A DNA stretch of 64,000 nucleotides from Alicyclobacillus kakegawensis NBRC 103104 (GCF_001552655.1 NZ_BCRP01000015.1:1-64000); one strand, 5' to 3'. Counted from the first letter of the stretch, positions 15,673 through 25,531 are shown. Numbers and translations: made by a program. The notes: a model not told the origin generated them from the sequence alone.

Positions 15673-16766
15673 GCCTTGCCCACCCCCAGCGCCTGGGCAA
15701 GTTCTTGGAGCGCCTGCCACTTGCTCGTCTCGGAGGCCTCCACCTGGGCCAGCACCGGCTCTAATTCCGTCCCCATGAACTCTACCGGGCGGAAGACCAT
15801 CTCCTTCACGTTTTTGTAGAACTCGTTGGGCAATGAAAAGTCCACCAACAAGACCTCCAACACCTGTCGTCGGACCGGGTTCGCTTCACGGTAAGCCTCT
15901 ATCATGCCGCGCATCCATTCCACGTCCCAACGCCCCGCGTCTTCCATAGTCGAACTGATCAACTTCCTCAGGTCGCGGATAGGGAGGTCGTACGCCACCC
16001 CGTCTAGGTCAATAATCCACAGTCCACCCGGACCGCGCTGGCCGTTGGACCAACCGTAATCCTGATGGGCCAGACCCCAGGCAGACTCGCCGCGCTGGAC
16101 CAGCTTATGATACGGTGATGCCTGAAGCCGTTGATACGCCTTGCGGGCCTGTGCCTCGAATTTGTCCACCACGTCGAGCAGCGCTTGACTGCCCGGGACG
16201 TCCCGGTACACCTCTCCCAGGTTGCGAAACCAACCAATCTTCACCGCCATCTTCCGGTACGCCTGTTCCCACTTGTACAGGCGAGATGCGTGCCGCGCGC
16301 GGCGCGGCACGAGGAATCCCCGAGAGCGGCGATGGAACTCTCCCAACCCGTAGCAAAGTTCCTGCGCGCCCGCCAAGTCCACCTTGGAGACAGGCCGCAG
16401 CGGTTCAATCCAGTCCGTGACAATCCACAGTTTTCCGCCCGCCTGGCTGTACAGCCGTCCTTTTTTCGACCTCACGAGCGCCGGGACCCGCGCCTTGCGG
16501 CGGACCAGATAATCCTGTGCTGCCACCGCAAAACGACTGCGTTCCGGGGCGCGGTGCAACAGCTTCAAGCTGCGTGGCCCCTGGTCGGTCTCCAGCTTCC
16601 ATATCGCTCCGCCTTTGTCCGATTTCGCCGTTATCAGCGTCATGCCGGCCACGTTCATGTCATAGCGGGCCATCACACGTTCGGCAGCCGCTTGCACCTC
16701 CGGGGGAACCATCTGGTCTGGATTTGGGTATCCCCTGTCCGCCCATGGCCCAACTGGCATCGCCAT
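15669..16766 (-). CDS. CotS-family spore coat protein (kinase-like fold)
   Basis: 365 residues in the aminoglycoside phosphotransferase fold. The Brenner motif HQDYGWSN (H-x-D-x4-N) and the metal-binding IDLDGV are intact; N-terminal GGAIWKLET and RSLKLLHR correspond to the nucleotide loop and lysine. CotS-type proteins are incorporated into the spore coat of bacilli and are thought to phosphorylate or bind sugar. GGGAGGAGGGACAGG precedes the ATG. It is the first gene of the five-gene minus-strand operon ending with the ATP-grasp enzyme, which would be switched on in the mother cell during sporulation; no sigma-K promoter was confirmed. Confidence 0.85.
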   Translation of the reverse strand: MAMPVGPWADRGYPNPDQMVPPEVQAAAERVMARYDMNVAGMTLITAKSDKGGAIWKLETDQGPRSLKLLHRAPERSRFAVAAQDYLVRRKARVPALVRSKKGRLYSQAGGKLWIVTDWIEPLRPVSKVDLAGAQELCYGLGEFHRRSRGFLVPRRARHASRLYKWEQAYRKMAVKIGWFRNLGEVYRDVPGSQALLDVVDKFEAQARKAYQRLQASPYHKLVQRGESAWGLAHQDYGWSNGQRGPGGLWIIDLDGVAYDLPIRDLRKLISSTMEDAGRWDVEWMRGMIEAYREANPVRRQVLEVLLVDFSLPNEFYKNVKEMVFRPVEFMGTELEPVLAQVEASETSKWQALQELAQALGVGKA

Positions 16767-16944
16767 TCCTGTCCCTCCTCCCTATGTTGCCACAGTGTAT
16801 TGGCCGACAGGACGAACAGTACAGGACAAGGGACCAGTGCGCACCATCTATGGGCCGGAACCTGGAAAAAAGGCTGATGCGAGTCGAGAATCAACACTTG
16901 TCCGCGCCTCGGCCGTACAGCGGCAGTCTCCTCGCAAGAGAAAA

Positions 16945-16980
16945 GCGCCCTCGCCTTGCCATACGGCAAAACGAGGGCGC
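16945..16980 (-). terminator. Rho-independent terminator of the hydrolase gene
   Basis: GCGCCCTCG and CGAGGGCGC form a 9-bp stem with an 18-base loop that itself contains TTGCC/GGCAA. Read on the minus strand it is followed by TTTTCTCTT. It lies 40 bases past the stop of the dienelactone hydrolase gene. Confidence 0.8.
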
Positions 16981-17020
16981 CGGCTCCTTTTAGATATACG
17001 TTCCGTCGAACCTCGGGCGC

Positions 17021-17836
17021 TCAACCAACCCATTCATTGAAGTAACCCAGAGTCCGCGCAAAGGCGTCACGGCTGGCAGCCGCATTGTAAGAACGGCGCG
17101 TGTCATTGAAGAAGGCGTGATGGGCGCCCGGATACACCTTGTATTCGAAATCCTTCCCGGCCTTGCTCATCGCCTCCGCCAGCGCGGGCGCGGTCGCGGT
17201 CAGCTGCGTGTCCAACTCCCCATAAAACGCCCGGACCGGGCATTGAATGGCGGCGATGCGCTCGTCTTTGGGCGAACGCCCGTAATACATGACCGCACCT
17301 TTCAACTCTGGATCATGGCTGGCCAAATGAGCCGCCAGCGCCCCGCCCAGACAATAGCCCACAGCAACCACGCCCTGGCCCTTGCTCAACTCGCATTGGT
17401 TGCGCAAAAAGTCAGTCGTCGCCCGCAGTTGATCCGTATAGTTGTCCACATCCAGACCGCTGAACAAGGCAGTCATCGTCTCGCTCACGCGCTGGGGCTC
17501 GTCCCCCGGCAGCTTCGCCAGCTCTGCATCGCGTTCAGCCGGATTGCCCCACGCGGTGGGCGGCAGCTTTTCCATAAACGCTTTCACCGCCTCCACCCGA
17601 TCACGATGCAGGCTCTCCGGGCGTTCACCGTCAACCGCGTACAGGTCCGGGGCAAAGGCGACATATCCGGCCTTGGCAAACCGCTCGGTGACGTCCTCAA
17701 TGTGCGGGTCCACCCCCCAGACTTCCTGCAGCACCACAACTGCCGGCAATGGCGTCTGCGCGTGATCCTGCACGGCCAAATAGCCCATGTAACGGTCGTC
17801 CGCGCCGTAGCGCACCCAGCGAGTATCCAGTCCCAT
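17021..17836 (-). CDS. Dienelactone hydrolase family protein
   Basis: 271 residues of alpha/beta-hydrolase fold. The catalytic triad is readable: nucleophile Cys162 in GYCLGG (Cys in place of Ser, the family mark), the acid Asp in FYGELD, and His in YPGAHHAFFND. Dienelactone hydrolases open the lactone ring formed in chlorocatechol breakdown, but many bacterial relatives are general carboxylesterases; no aromatic pathway genes are adjacent. AAGGAGG lies eight bases before the ATG. A single-gene transcript with its own terminator. Confidence 0.88.
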   Translation of the reverse strand: MGLDTRWVRYGADDRYMGYLAVQDHAQTPLPAVVVLQEVWGVDPHIEDVTERFAKAGYVAFAPDLYAVDGERPESLHRDRVEAVKAFMEKLPPTAWGNPAERDAELAKLPGDEPQRVSETMTALFSGLDVDNYTDQLRATTDFLRNQCELSKGQGVVAVGYCLGGALAAHLASHDPELKGAVMYYGRSPKDERIAAIQCPVRAFYGELDTQLTATAPALAEAMSKAGKDFEYKVYPGAHHAFFNDTRRSYNAAASRDAFARTLGYFNEWVG

Positions 17837-17983
17837 GATGAAACCTCCTTCAGCGTTCAAATGTTTCGGTTGCAGAAACAGAGTACAAGATGAAGAGACA
17901 GGAATCAACCAGCAGTCTCGGTGCACGGATAGCCAAGCCCCATTTTCTCTTTCCAGATCTTCCTACAATACAAAAATATAAAA

Positions 17984-18005
17984 AGACCTGCCGCCAAGCA
18001 GGTCT
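17984..18005 (-). terminator. Terminator of tRNA-Ala
   Basis: AGACCTGC and GCAGGTCT form an 8-bp stem with a 6-base loop; read on the minus strand it is followed by TTTTTATATTTTTG. It lies four bases beyond the tRNA 3' end. Confidence 0.85.
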
Positions 18006-18009
18006 GTCA

Positions 18010-18084
18010 TGGTGGAACCGATGGGACTCGAACCCACAACCCCTGCGCTGCCAGCGCAGTGCTCTCCCATTGAGCTACGGTCCC
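18010..18084 (-). tRNA. tRNA-Ala (GGC)
   Basis: A 75-base cloverleaf with encoded CCA. Acceptor GGGACCG pairs with CGGTTCC (one G-U pair), the anticodon loop CTGGCAG carries GGC, and the T arm is GTGGGTTCGAGTCCCAT. It stands alone on the minus strand with its own terminator. Confidence 0.93.
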
Positions 18085-18251
18085 TTACCGCAGCGAATCG
18101 GGAACTCCGGCGGCCTTTGGCCATCCGTTCCGAATCGGACAATGGCTATTGTAGCCGATGGTGACGGCGGAGTCAAGCGGATCATCAGAATACATAATTT
18201 GGAATGCGATGGGCAACGATAACGGTGTAGCCGTAGAGGAGGATGTTCACT

Positions 18252-18743
18252 ATGAAAAAGTGGCTGTTGGCAACCAGCGTCGTCGTGATGATGGGCAGCG
18301 CCATCCCCATCGCCTGGGCAGGTGATGGACTTTGGCGCCACGTCCCCTCCACCCACACACAAGGGAGCGCTCGGGCTGTCGCGGGCGGACCGTTTGCGGG
18401 ACCCGTTGACGTTCAGCATGACTGGCAACTCCGCTCCAGCGTACGTGTCAGCCGTCAGGTGCTGCGCGAAGCCTACATGGCCAGCCGCGCCGTGTATACA
18501 GAAAAGCTGCAGAAATACGCGAAGGTTACACCCAGCCAGGCCAAAAAAGCGATTGCCCAAGCCCATCCAGGCATGAAGGTGGAAGACGTGCAATTGCGCA
18601 ACATTCGCACCGACTTGGTCTACACAGGTCTCGCCCGGGATGACGAAGAACGGTATTTGGTCATCGTGGATGCGGGCAACGGCAAACTGCTGTTGGACAG
18701 GCTGCTGCCCACCCATCACGAGCGCGTGTTCTCGGGCGGTTGA
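18252..18743 (+). CDS. Secreted PepSY-domain protein
   Basis: 163 residues. A signal peptide is clear: MKKWLLATSVVVMMGSAIPI followed by AWA-G. The C-terminal half (about residues 90-155) has the PepSY pattern: TPSQAKKAIAQAHPGMKVED, then a strand pair ending LVIVDAGNGKLL. PepSY domains are found in protease propeptides and membrane-attached regulators and may inhibit proteases or bind ligands outside the cell. The start is ATG-AAA-AAG, since AGGAGG is nine bases before it; an in-frame ATG three codons earlier touches the ribosome site. No cysteines and no anchor. A stable hairpin follows. Confidence 0.7.
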   Translation: MKKWLLATSVVVMMGSAIPIAWAGDGLWRHVPSTHTQGSARAVAGGPFAGPVDVQHDWQLRSSVRVSRQVLREAYMASRAVYTEKLQKYAKVTPSQAKKAIAQAHPGMKVEDVQLRNIRTDLVYTGLARDDEERYLVIVDAGNGKLLLDRLLPTHHERVFSGG

Positions 18744-18758
18744 GTGCCTCGGGAAAGG

Positions 18759-18780
18759 CCCCCGCTCGGCGGAGCGGGGG
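18759..18780 (+). terminator. GC-rich hairpin after the PepSY gene
   Basis: CCCCCGCTC and GAGCGGGGG form a perfect 9-bp stem with a GGCG loop, 15 bases after the stop codon. No T-run follows on either strand, so it may act as a transcript-end stabiliser or a weak terminator. Confidence 0.5.
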
Positions 18781-18911
18781 TGGCCTCCCCAAATAAAAAA
18801 TAAAAAAGCCGCGCTCCTGGCGCGACCCTGGTTCGACATGGCGATGCCTTCATTCAAATCGCATATAAACGTCTATGGGATACACGTGGGTCCCATTGGC
18901 CATGCGGTCCC

Positions 18912-19301
18912 TCACACGGAGACCGCGCGCACCTTCACATCGTCCAACGCGATGGGCCCAATGCCCCGCGGAACCTCGATGGCGTCCCGCTTGGTGGCCC
19001 CCAGCGCCTCTGTGATGTAGTCGCAGGCTACATTGGGATCTATGCGGTCCCCACATGTGTACACATCAATGCTTGCGTATCCGTGTTCAGGAAAGCTGTG
19101 AATCGTCAGATGAGATTCCGAGATGATGACCACCCCGCTGACTCCCTGTGGGGCAAACTTGTGAAACGCCACTTCCCGGATCTCTGCGCCCGCCTCCAGC
19201 GCCGCGTTGACCATAATGCGTTCGATGCTCTGCAAGTCGTTCAGGCTTTCGGGGTTACACCCCCACAGTTCCGCAATCACGTGACGTCCAAAAGTGTCCA
19301 T
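18912..19301 (-). CDS. speD: S-adenosylmethionine decarboxylase proenzyme
   Basis: 129 residues, the size of the short bacterial type 1b enzyme. It self-cleaves at Glu62-Ser63 in [17 protein letters not shown]; Ser63 becomes the pyruvoyl cofactor, with His68 and Cys83 (YTCGD) as catalytic partners. It decarboxylates S-adenosylmethionine to give the aminopropyl donor for spermidine. No speE lies nearby. A long leader of about 160 bases behind a consensus promoter (see 19302-19496) suggests post-transcriptional control. The stop is followed by mixed sequence without a clear terminator. Confidence 0.95.
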   Translation of the reverse strand: MDTFGRHVIAELWGCNPESLNDLQSIERIMVNAALEAGAEIREVAFHKFAPQGVSGVVIISESHLTIHSFPEHGYASIDVYTCGDRIDPNVACDYITEALGATKRDAIEVPRGIGPIALDDVKVRAVSV

Positions 19302-19496
19302 AAAAAAATCCCCCTTTTAGCGCAAATGCCATGCCATTACGGCATGTGGAGCCCTGACCGTTCACCACGGGGGAAAGTTAGTCCTTCGAGGTCCTAACCC
19401 TTTAAGTGAAGGAGGGTTCCAAGTCTGCGGTTGTATCCTGTGGACGCGGCCAAAGATTACGAGTGACAGTATACGATGCAGCCTGTCATTTTGCAA
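19302..19496 (-). promoter_or_regulatory. speD promoter and structured 5' leader
   Basis: On the minus strand TTGCAA (19491-19496) and TATACT (19468-19473) are spaced by 17 bases, placing the start near 19461. That leaves about 160 bases before the ATG, far more than a simple gene needs. The leader folds locally: GTTAG...CTAAC encloses CCT/AGG (near 19380-19405), and ATGCC/GGCAT forms a second stem (near 19325-19345). It does not match a riboswitch I can name with confidence. Confidence 0.55.
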
Positions 19497-19600
19497 CCAG
19501 AACTTTCACCAACCGCGGAAAACAGTGCCGCTTACGCCGCGTCCCCCGATAGACTTGCATCAGGATTTATTTCTGTATATTCTTACATCCATCCCAGAGT

Positions 19601-20818
19601 TCACACTTGGAGCCCAAGCAAGGCCTGAAACCCACGCTCATAGGCCGCCAGCAGGCGCTGGGGTGTGTGGCTGGGGACCACCGTCTCTTGAAAGTGGACA
19701 GCCAGTTGCCGGGCGGTCGCCGGGTGGTCCAAAAGGCGGGTGATGCAGGCCGCGAGCGCATCCGCATCACCCACGGGAGCCAACAATCCGGTGGCACCGT
19801 CGGTGATCAATTGCCGGATGCCGGGAACATCGCTGCCGATGTTGGGAACGCCGTAAAATCCGGCTTCCAGGATGGACAGACCGAACCCTTCGCTCCTGGA
19901 GCAGAGCACGTGGCAATCGAGTCCGGCGTAAAACTCGGGCATCCAATCGCAATAGCCGAGAAAGCGAGTGCGCGAGGACAACTGCAGTTCACCGACCAAG
20001 CGTTTGAGTGCAGACTCGGACGGCCCCCAACCCGCCACCGCCAGGTACAGACGCGGTCGTTCGATGCGCGCCATGGCCCGGATTAGGGTGTCAATGCTCT
20101 TGCTGGGATGCAGCCTGGCGCTCACACCCACGACCGTGGCGTCCGTCGGAATGCCGAGCCGCTCGCGCAGCAACCGGCGGTAATGGCTGCGCGGCTGGGG
20201 CAGCGGGGTCAGAACGGCAGCGTTGGGGACATGATAGGAAGGGCGGTCTGGGCAGAGGGACTGGTAGTCGGGATTGACCGTGAACAGACCGTCCGCGCGA
20301 TGCAAAAAACGGGTGTTGACGTGTGTCCACAGCCTGCCGCGCAGGCGCCGATGGGAAAAGTCATGGCGCGGATCGGAATGAACCGTCGACGTCCAGCGGC
20401 AGCCGCACCTGAGGGCGGCCAGAGCGGCCAAGGCATTCATACGCGGTCCGTGCGCGTTGAGCACCGCGTGTGGTTGCTGCGTCAACAACCTCACGAGCGC
20501 GGTGAGGGCTCGCAGGCGCCTGTCCGGCAGATCGATGACGGGGACGTCGATGGCTTGCAGACGTTCCCTCAGGTATCCTGAACCCATCAACACAAAGCGG
20601 TAGGCCATACGCTGCGGGGTTTGACGGACGGCACTGGCCAACGCCAGCAGGTGGCTGGCCGCGCCGCCTTGCTCCGCCCCCTTGGCCAAGACGAGAACGG
20701 TTGGGGTCGGCGGTGCATCAGGAGGGGCGATGCACCTGTTTGGTGTGTTCCATGACGTAGGTCGAAAGGTCGTGGTCGTCAAAGTGGATGCACTCTCGAT
20801 GCAACAACAGATAATCAA
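19601..20818 (-). CDS. GT4-family glycosyltransferase, start uncertain
   Basis: Up to 405 residues. The protein starts in earnest at TVLVLAKGAEQGGAA (first strand plus GG loop), with VLNAHGPRMNALA, the DHP-type TSTVHSDPRH, VSARLHPSKSIDTLIRA and the signature SRSEGFGLSILEAGFYGVPN. It transfers a sugar from a nucleotide donor; the acceptor is unknown. No ATG lies before the first strand: the frame opens at TTG 20818, which is inside the neighbouring small gene in another frame (100-base overlap), and the only nearer start-like codon would cut the first strand. An unusual start codon or a small sequence error is possible. Confidence 0.75.
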   Translation of the reverse strand: MIICCCIESASTLTTTTFRPTSWNTPNRCIAPPDAPPTPTVLVLAKGAEQGGAASHLLALASAVRQTPQRMAYRFVLMGSGYLRERLQAIDVPVIDLPDRRLRALTALVRLLTQQPHAVLNAHGPRMNALAALAALRCGCRWTSTVHSDPRHDFSHRRLRGRLWTHVNTRFLHRADGLFTVNPDYQSLCPDRPSYHVPNAAVLTPLPQPRSHYRRLLRERLGIPTDATVVGVSARLHPSKSIDTLIRAMARIERPRLYLAVAGWGPSESALKRLVGELQLSSRTRFLGYCDWMPEFYAGLDCHVLCSRSEGFGLSILEAGFYGVPNIGSDVPGIRQLITDGATGLLAPVGDADALAACITRLLDHPATARQLAVHFQETVVPSHTPQRLLAAYERGFQALLGLQV

Positions 20819-21023
20819 TGGAAGCGCCGGTCAGTTCGGCCGCAAAGGCGAGCACATGGTGGCGCCGCTGCGTAGGTTCGGGCCAGGCGGCCTGAAAGTA
20901 CTCGTCAATGCGGCGAAACTGGTCAAAATTCAAGCTCGGCACCAAGTGCACAAACGCCTCAGGCGGTAGTTCTAATATGTCGTAATTCTTTCCTTCGTAT
21001 TCAATCGTGAGTCCTAACCGCAT
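20718..21023 (-). CDS. Small hypothetical protein upstream of the glycosyltransferase
   Basis: 101 residues starting MRLGLTIEYEGKNYDILELP, with no transmembrane segment and a His/Asp-rich end (HFDDHDLSTYVMEH). GAGAGGGTGGA lies about eight bases upstream of the ATG. The family is not recognised. It is directly upstream of, and overlaps, the glycosyltransferase frame on the same strand, so the two probably share a transcript and may be translationally linked. It is divergent from htpX. Confidence 0.55.
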   Translation of the reverse strand: MRLGLTIEYEGKNYDILELPPEAFVHLVPSLNFDQFRRIDEYFQAAWPEPTQRRHHVLAFAAELTGASIDYLLLHRECIHFDDHDLSTYVMEHTKQVHRPS

Positions 21024-21234
21024 GATTTTATCCACCCTCTCCGCTGCCAGTATAGCGAATCCCGGAACGGCAGACAATTTGACTGCCGCCCGGCCCCCTT
21101 GGGGCCGCTTTGTGGCTGAAATGCGACAAATTCGTCACGGAACCTTGGGACTTCCCCCTTTACACCCAATTTCCGCGACCGTTACCATGTATCTAGACGT
21201 GATTTCATCACATATATGGGGAAGGATTGAGGAA

Positions 21235-22083
21235 ATGAACTCCATCAAGACCTGGTTCCTGATGGGACTGTTGACCGTCATCCTGGTGCTGATTGGCGAA
21301 TGGGTCGGCGGCCACACCGGTATGCTGGTGTTTCTCTTGATTTCCATCGTCATGAATTTCATCGGCTACTGGAAGAGCGGAGACATGGCAATCCTGATGA
21401 CCCGATCCTATCCGGTTTCGGAACACGAGTATCCGGAACTGTACGCCATCATCCGCCGGCTGGTCAACCGGGCCGGGCTGCCGATGCCGAAGGTGTACAT
21501 CACCCCGTCGCCACAACCCAACGCGTTTGCCACCGGGCGCAACGCAGAGCACGCCAAGGTGGCCGTGACGGAAGGTATTTTGCGCACGCTGTCGGCGCGG
21601 GAATTGGAAGGCGTACTGGCGCACGAGATTGGACACATCAAGAACCATGACATTTTGATTGGATCCCTGGCCGCGATGATGGCCGGATTGATTACATCTA
21701 TCGCGAACATGCTGCAATGGGCGGCCATCTTCGGTTTCGGGCGCCGCGACGACGAGGACAACGGAGGCATCTTGGCGGAGTTGGCGATGATCATTGTGGC
21801 GCCGATTGCCGCCACCCTCATCCAGTTTGCCATCTCGCGCGCTCGTGAATTTAAGGCGGACGCGACGGGCGCCGAACTCGTAGGGGACCCGAATCCGCTG
21901 GCAGACGCGTTGGAACGCCTGGAAGCATACGCCCAGCACATCCCCGGCGGTTTCTCGCCGGCCACATCTCACCTGTTCATCGTCAACCCGCTGCGGGCTG
22001 AAGGATTAATCACCCTGTTCAGCACCCACCCGTCGACGCGGGAACGAGTGCGCCGCCTGCGGGCGATGCGGGTGCTCGGTTGA
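21235..22083 (+). CDS. htpX: HtpX-like membrane zinc metalloprotease
   Basis: 282 residues. Two N-terminal membrane helices (residues 7-24 and 28-44) precede the M48 peptidase domain: the zinc site HEIGH (His130, Glu131, His134), two more membrane segments, and the third zinc ligand Glu in RAREFKADATGAEL. NAFATG and FSTHPSTRERV are family-typical. The enzyme degrades damaged membrane proteins at the cytoplasmic membrane, together with FtsH. The start is the ATG with TTGAGGAA just before it; the frame upstream is open but has no ribosome site. In bacilli htpX is stress-controlled; no operator was confirmed. Confidence 0.93.
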   Translation: MNSIKTWFLMGLLTVILVLIGEWVGGHTGMLVFLLISIVMNFIGYWKSGDMAILMTRSYPVSEHEYPELYAIIRRLVNRAGLPMPKVYITPSPQPNAFATGRNAEHAKVAVTEGILRTLSARELEGVLAHEIGHIKNHDILIGSLAAMMAGLITSIANMLQWAAIFGFGRRDDEDNGGILAELAMIIVAPIAATLIQFAISRAREFKADATGAELVGDPNPLADALERLEAYAQHIPGGFSPATSHLFIVNPLRAEGLITLFSTHPSTRERVRRLRAMRVLG

Positions 22084-22102
22084 CCTGACAGATGACACAG
22101 AG

Positions 22103-22129
22103 GAGCCCCGAAACCGCGGGGCTCTTTTT
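22103..22129 (+). terminator. Rho-independent terminator of htpX
   Basis: GAGCCCCG and CGGGGCTC form a perfect 8-bp stem with a 6-base loop followed by five T. It lies 19 bases after the htpX stop and also faces the convergent ABC permease gene. Confidence 0.85.
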
Positions 22130-22132
22130 GGT

Positions 22133-23337
22133 TTATTCGTACCGCAGCGCATCAATGGGGTTGAGGCGGGCGGCTTTGTTGGCCGGGTAGATGCCGCAGA
22201 CGAGCCCAATGAATGTGGAGAAGACCAAGCTGACGGCAATCGCCCAGCCGGAGACGGTGGTGGGAAGTCCCGTCACGGCGCGCAGGACCAACGACCCCAT
22301 TACGCCGAGCAGCACGCCGAGCACCCCGCCAATCAGCGTAATCAACACGGATTCAATGAGAAATTGCAGCAAAATGACTCGTTGGGTGGCGCCCAAAGAG
22401 ACGCGGATGCCGATTTCCTGGGTGCGCTCCGTCACCGATACCAGCATGATGTTCATCACCCCGACGCCGCCCACCACCAAGGCAATCCCGGCGATGGACC
22501 CGATGACCAGGGTGAGAATCCGCGTCACCTGCCCTATCGTCTGTTCCAGCCCGGCGTAAAAGCGGGTGCTCTCCTCGAACGCGTTGCTGTCGTGCACGCG
22601 AATGTTCAGCGCGGTGACGATGCGGTTACCCAGATCGACCTTGTCGATCCCGGGCTTGACCTCCACATCCATCTCACTGATGCTCCACCAGGGAAACAGG
22701 TCGCGGCAGGTGGTCGCGGGCATGTATACATAATCGGTTCCCAAAAAGCTGCCCAATAGGTTGAACTGCGCAGGCGCCGCGATGCCAATCACCTGCAGCG
22801 GTTGCCCGCCAATCTGAACCGTCTGCCCAACACGGGGCGCTCCAGTGAACAGCTTCTCCGCCAACGAAGGACTGAGCAGCACAACGCGCCGGTGCGCCAA
22901 CACGTCCGCATCCGTGAACATCCGTCCCTGCACCACCGTGAAGTGGGCAATCTCGTTCAAGTATTGCGGGCCGGCATCGAGCTCCGCGTTGACCACACGG
23001 CCGTCGCTGGCCACCGTGGCCTGACCGTACAGTGTATAATAAACGTCCTCCACGCCCGAAAACTGGCGCGCCAACTGGAAATCTTGGTCGGAAAATGAGA
23101 GAATTTGGTCCGGCTGCGGAAGTCCTGGCTCCAGTGTCTCCTTGGGCAGAATCTGTATCGTGTTTTGCAGCCGCGGACTCTCGATGGTGGCGATGACTGC
23201 CGCCTGGCCGCCTTGCCCTAACGCGACAATGGTGATGATAGCCGAAACGCCGATGAGAATGCCCAGCATGGTGAGAAACGAGCGCAGCTTATTGCTGCGG
23301 ATGGCCGTCCACGCGGACAACAGCATCTCTCCCAGAT

Positions 23338-23341
<4 letters not shown>
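22133..23341 (-). CDS. MacB/FtsX-type ABC transporter permease
   Basis: 402 residues. One N-terminal membrane helix (near FLTMLGILIGVSAIITIVAL), a large extracytoplasmic domain of about 220 residues, then three C-terminal helices of the FtsX domain containing VGGVGVMNIMLVSVTERTQE and the EIGIRVSLGA motif. Such permeases form mechanotransmission ABC exporters with an ATPase and an HlyD-like adaptor. The start overlaps the stop of the ATPase gene by four bases. In a Gram-positive without outer membrane the system probably exports peptides, antibiotics or lipids; the cargo is unknown. Confidence 0.88.
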
Positions 23342-24020
<679 letters not shown>

Positions 24021-24024
<4 letters not shown>

Positions 24025-25073
24025 CGGACGGTCACAGCCTCTCCATTATGCAGGCTGCCAGGGTTCAGCACCACCTGGTCCCCTGGTCGCACGCCCTTGG
24101 TGACCTGCACCTCGGTGTCATTTGACTGGCCCAGTTGCACCGCTGTCTGGCGCACACGCCCCTGGCTATACACGTAGACTGAGTAACCGTTGCCGGTCTG
24201 CACAAGAGCCTCGTACGGCACCACGACAACCTTTCCGGCCGTCGTGCTGGCAATCCGAACGTCGACTTGGTACCCGATGGGAACCGGGAAGGCCGCGGCA
24301 GGCGCAATGTCCACTTCCACTTGTCCGCCGCCCGAGGTTTGACTGGTCGCATAACCGGCCACCTGCGAGACGGTGCCCCGCCACTGTTGGTTGGGGTAGG
24401 CGTCACTGGTCAACGACGCGGTCATTCCCTTGTGGATATGTACGGCGTCCACCTCCGAGACGCTGGTGACTACTTGCTTGTCCGCTCCAACCACCTCGAC
24501 CACCGGCACTGTTGTGCCATCCGTGGTGACGCCCGTTGGGTTCACCGCAAGCACCGTGCCCGAGAACTGGGCGCGCACGATGGTCGCATCATAAGCCGCC
24601 TGCGCCTGCGCCAGCTGCCCCTTCGCCTGCGCCAACGTGGTGCTCGCCTGGTCCAAGGTTCCCTTGAATTGGGGTTGTAACCCGGGCGGCGCAGAATCGT
24701 ACTGCTGCTTGGCTTGTTCATACGCCTGTTGGGCGTTTTCCACAGCTGTCTGCGCCGCCTCCAATGACGCGGCTTGGGTTTGATTCTGACACGTAAGCAG
24801 GATATCCCCCTTCTGGACTCTCTCCCCGACCTTGACGCGGATCTGATCAATCGGAGCCGGCAACGCCGACGCCATCACGTCCTGCTGGTCGACCGGACGG
24901 ACCGTACCGCTGGCGAAAATTTGATTGCTGAGCATCTTGCGTTCGACTTGCACGACCTGCACCGTGGGTTGACGCGGCCACGCCAGAGAGGTGGCGCAGG
25001 CCGCCGCGGCAAGGACGAGGACCCCTGCCACCCACCACCAGCGTCGAAAACGGCGTTGCGTCTCCTGTTTCAC
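24021..25073 (-). CDS. HlyD/MacA-like adaptor protein of the ABC exporter
   Basis: About 350 residues. An N-terminal membrane anchor (WWWVAGVLVLAAAACATSLAW) precedes a barrel-sandwich hybrid split by a coiled-coil hairpin (AASLEAAQTAVENAQQAYEQ and the returning ASTTLAQAKGQLAQAQAAY), then a beta-barrel part with VVVPYEALVQTGNG. This is the membrane fusion protein layout. The start is put at GTG 25073, about nine bases after GAGGAG; a GTG three codons upstream is too close to the ribosome site. First gene of the three-gene exporter operon. Confidence 0.87.
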
Positions 25074-25201
25074 CCACGTCACTCCTCATTCGTCCCAGAA
25101 ACGCAGATATCTCAACAATACATGACAACAGCGGATCGGAAAAGGGGGCCGCGCCATCCCATCCGTGGCCTCAAAGACACCCAGCGCACCGGTGTGTGTC
25201 G

Positions 25202-25531
25202 TCACACGGACGGATGCGGCCGCATGTAGTCAACATGCTCCGATTGTCTCCCGATGGCCCCGGAGGGGCTTACTGCGCCTACCGCAGTCCCCCGGGCACC
25301 TGCGTCCGTCGGCAGACCGGGCTTTGGCCAGGAGAGGTAGCGAGCCCCATAATCGGCGACGGAATGGGTCTGCCACGGCGTCCCGGATGCTGGCGCGCTG
25401 TGGCTTTCTGCCACCCCGGCATTCTGCAAGTACCGGCTCAGCCTCGCCTCCACCGCGGCCAATTGCGCCTCCACCTGGCGCAGCTCGCGCAGCACCGCCA
25501 TCAGCTCCAGGTCCGTACCTCTCTCCCGCAT
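25202..25531 (-). CDS. Small hypothetical protein with N-terminal coiled coil
   Basis: About 109 residues. Residues 10-40 form an alanine/leucine heptad pattern (LMAVLRELRQVEAQLAAVEA), likely a coiled coil; the rest is low in order and rich in Ser, Gly and Pro. GAGAGAGGG lies six bases before the ATG. The family is unknown. It lies upstream of the exporter operon on the same strand but 128 bases away, and divergent from the next membrane protein gene. It could be a chance frame in GC-rich DNA, although the heptads argue for a protein. Confidence 0.45.
   Translation of the reverse strand: MRERGTDLELMAVLRELRQVEAQLAAVEARLSRYLQNAGVAESHSAPASGTPWQTHSVADYGARYLSWPKPGLPTDAGARGTAVGAVSPSGAIGRQSEHVDYMRPHPSV

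Noticed and set aside
21024-21234. A heat-shock operator in front of htpX
   Set aside because: No CIRCE or CtsR-type repeat could be made out; only a weak TTTACA/TACCAT pair is visible, which is too poor to report as a promoter.
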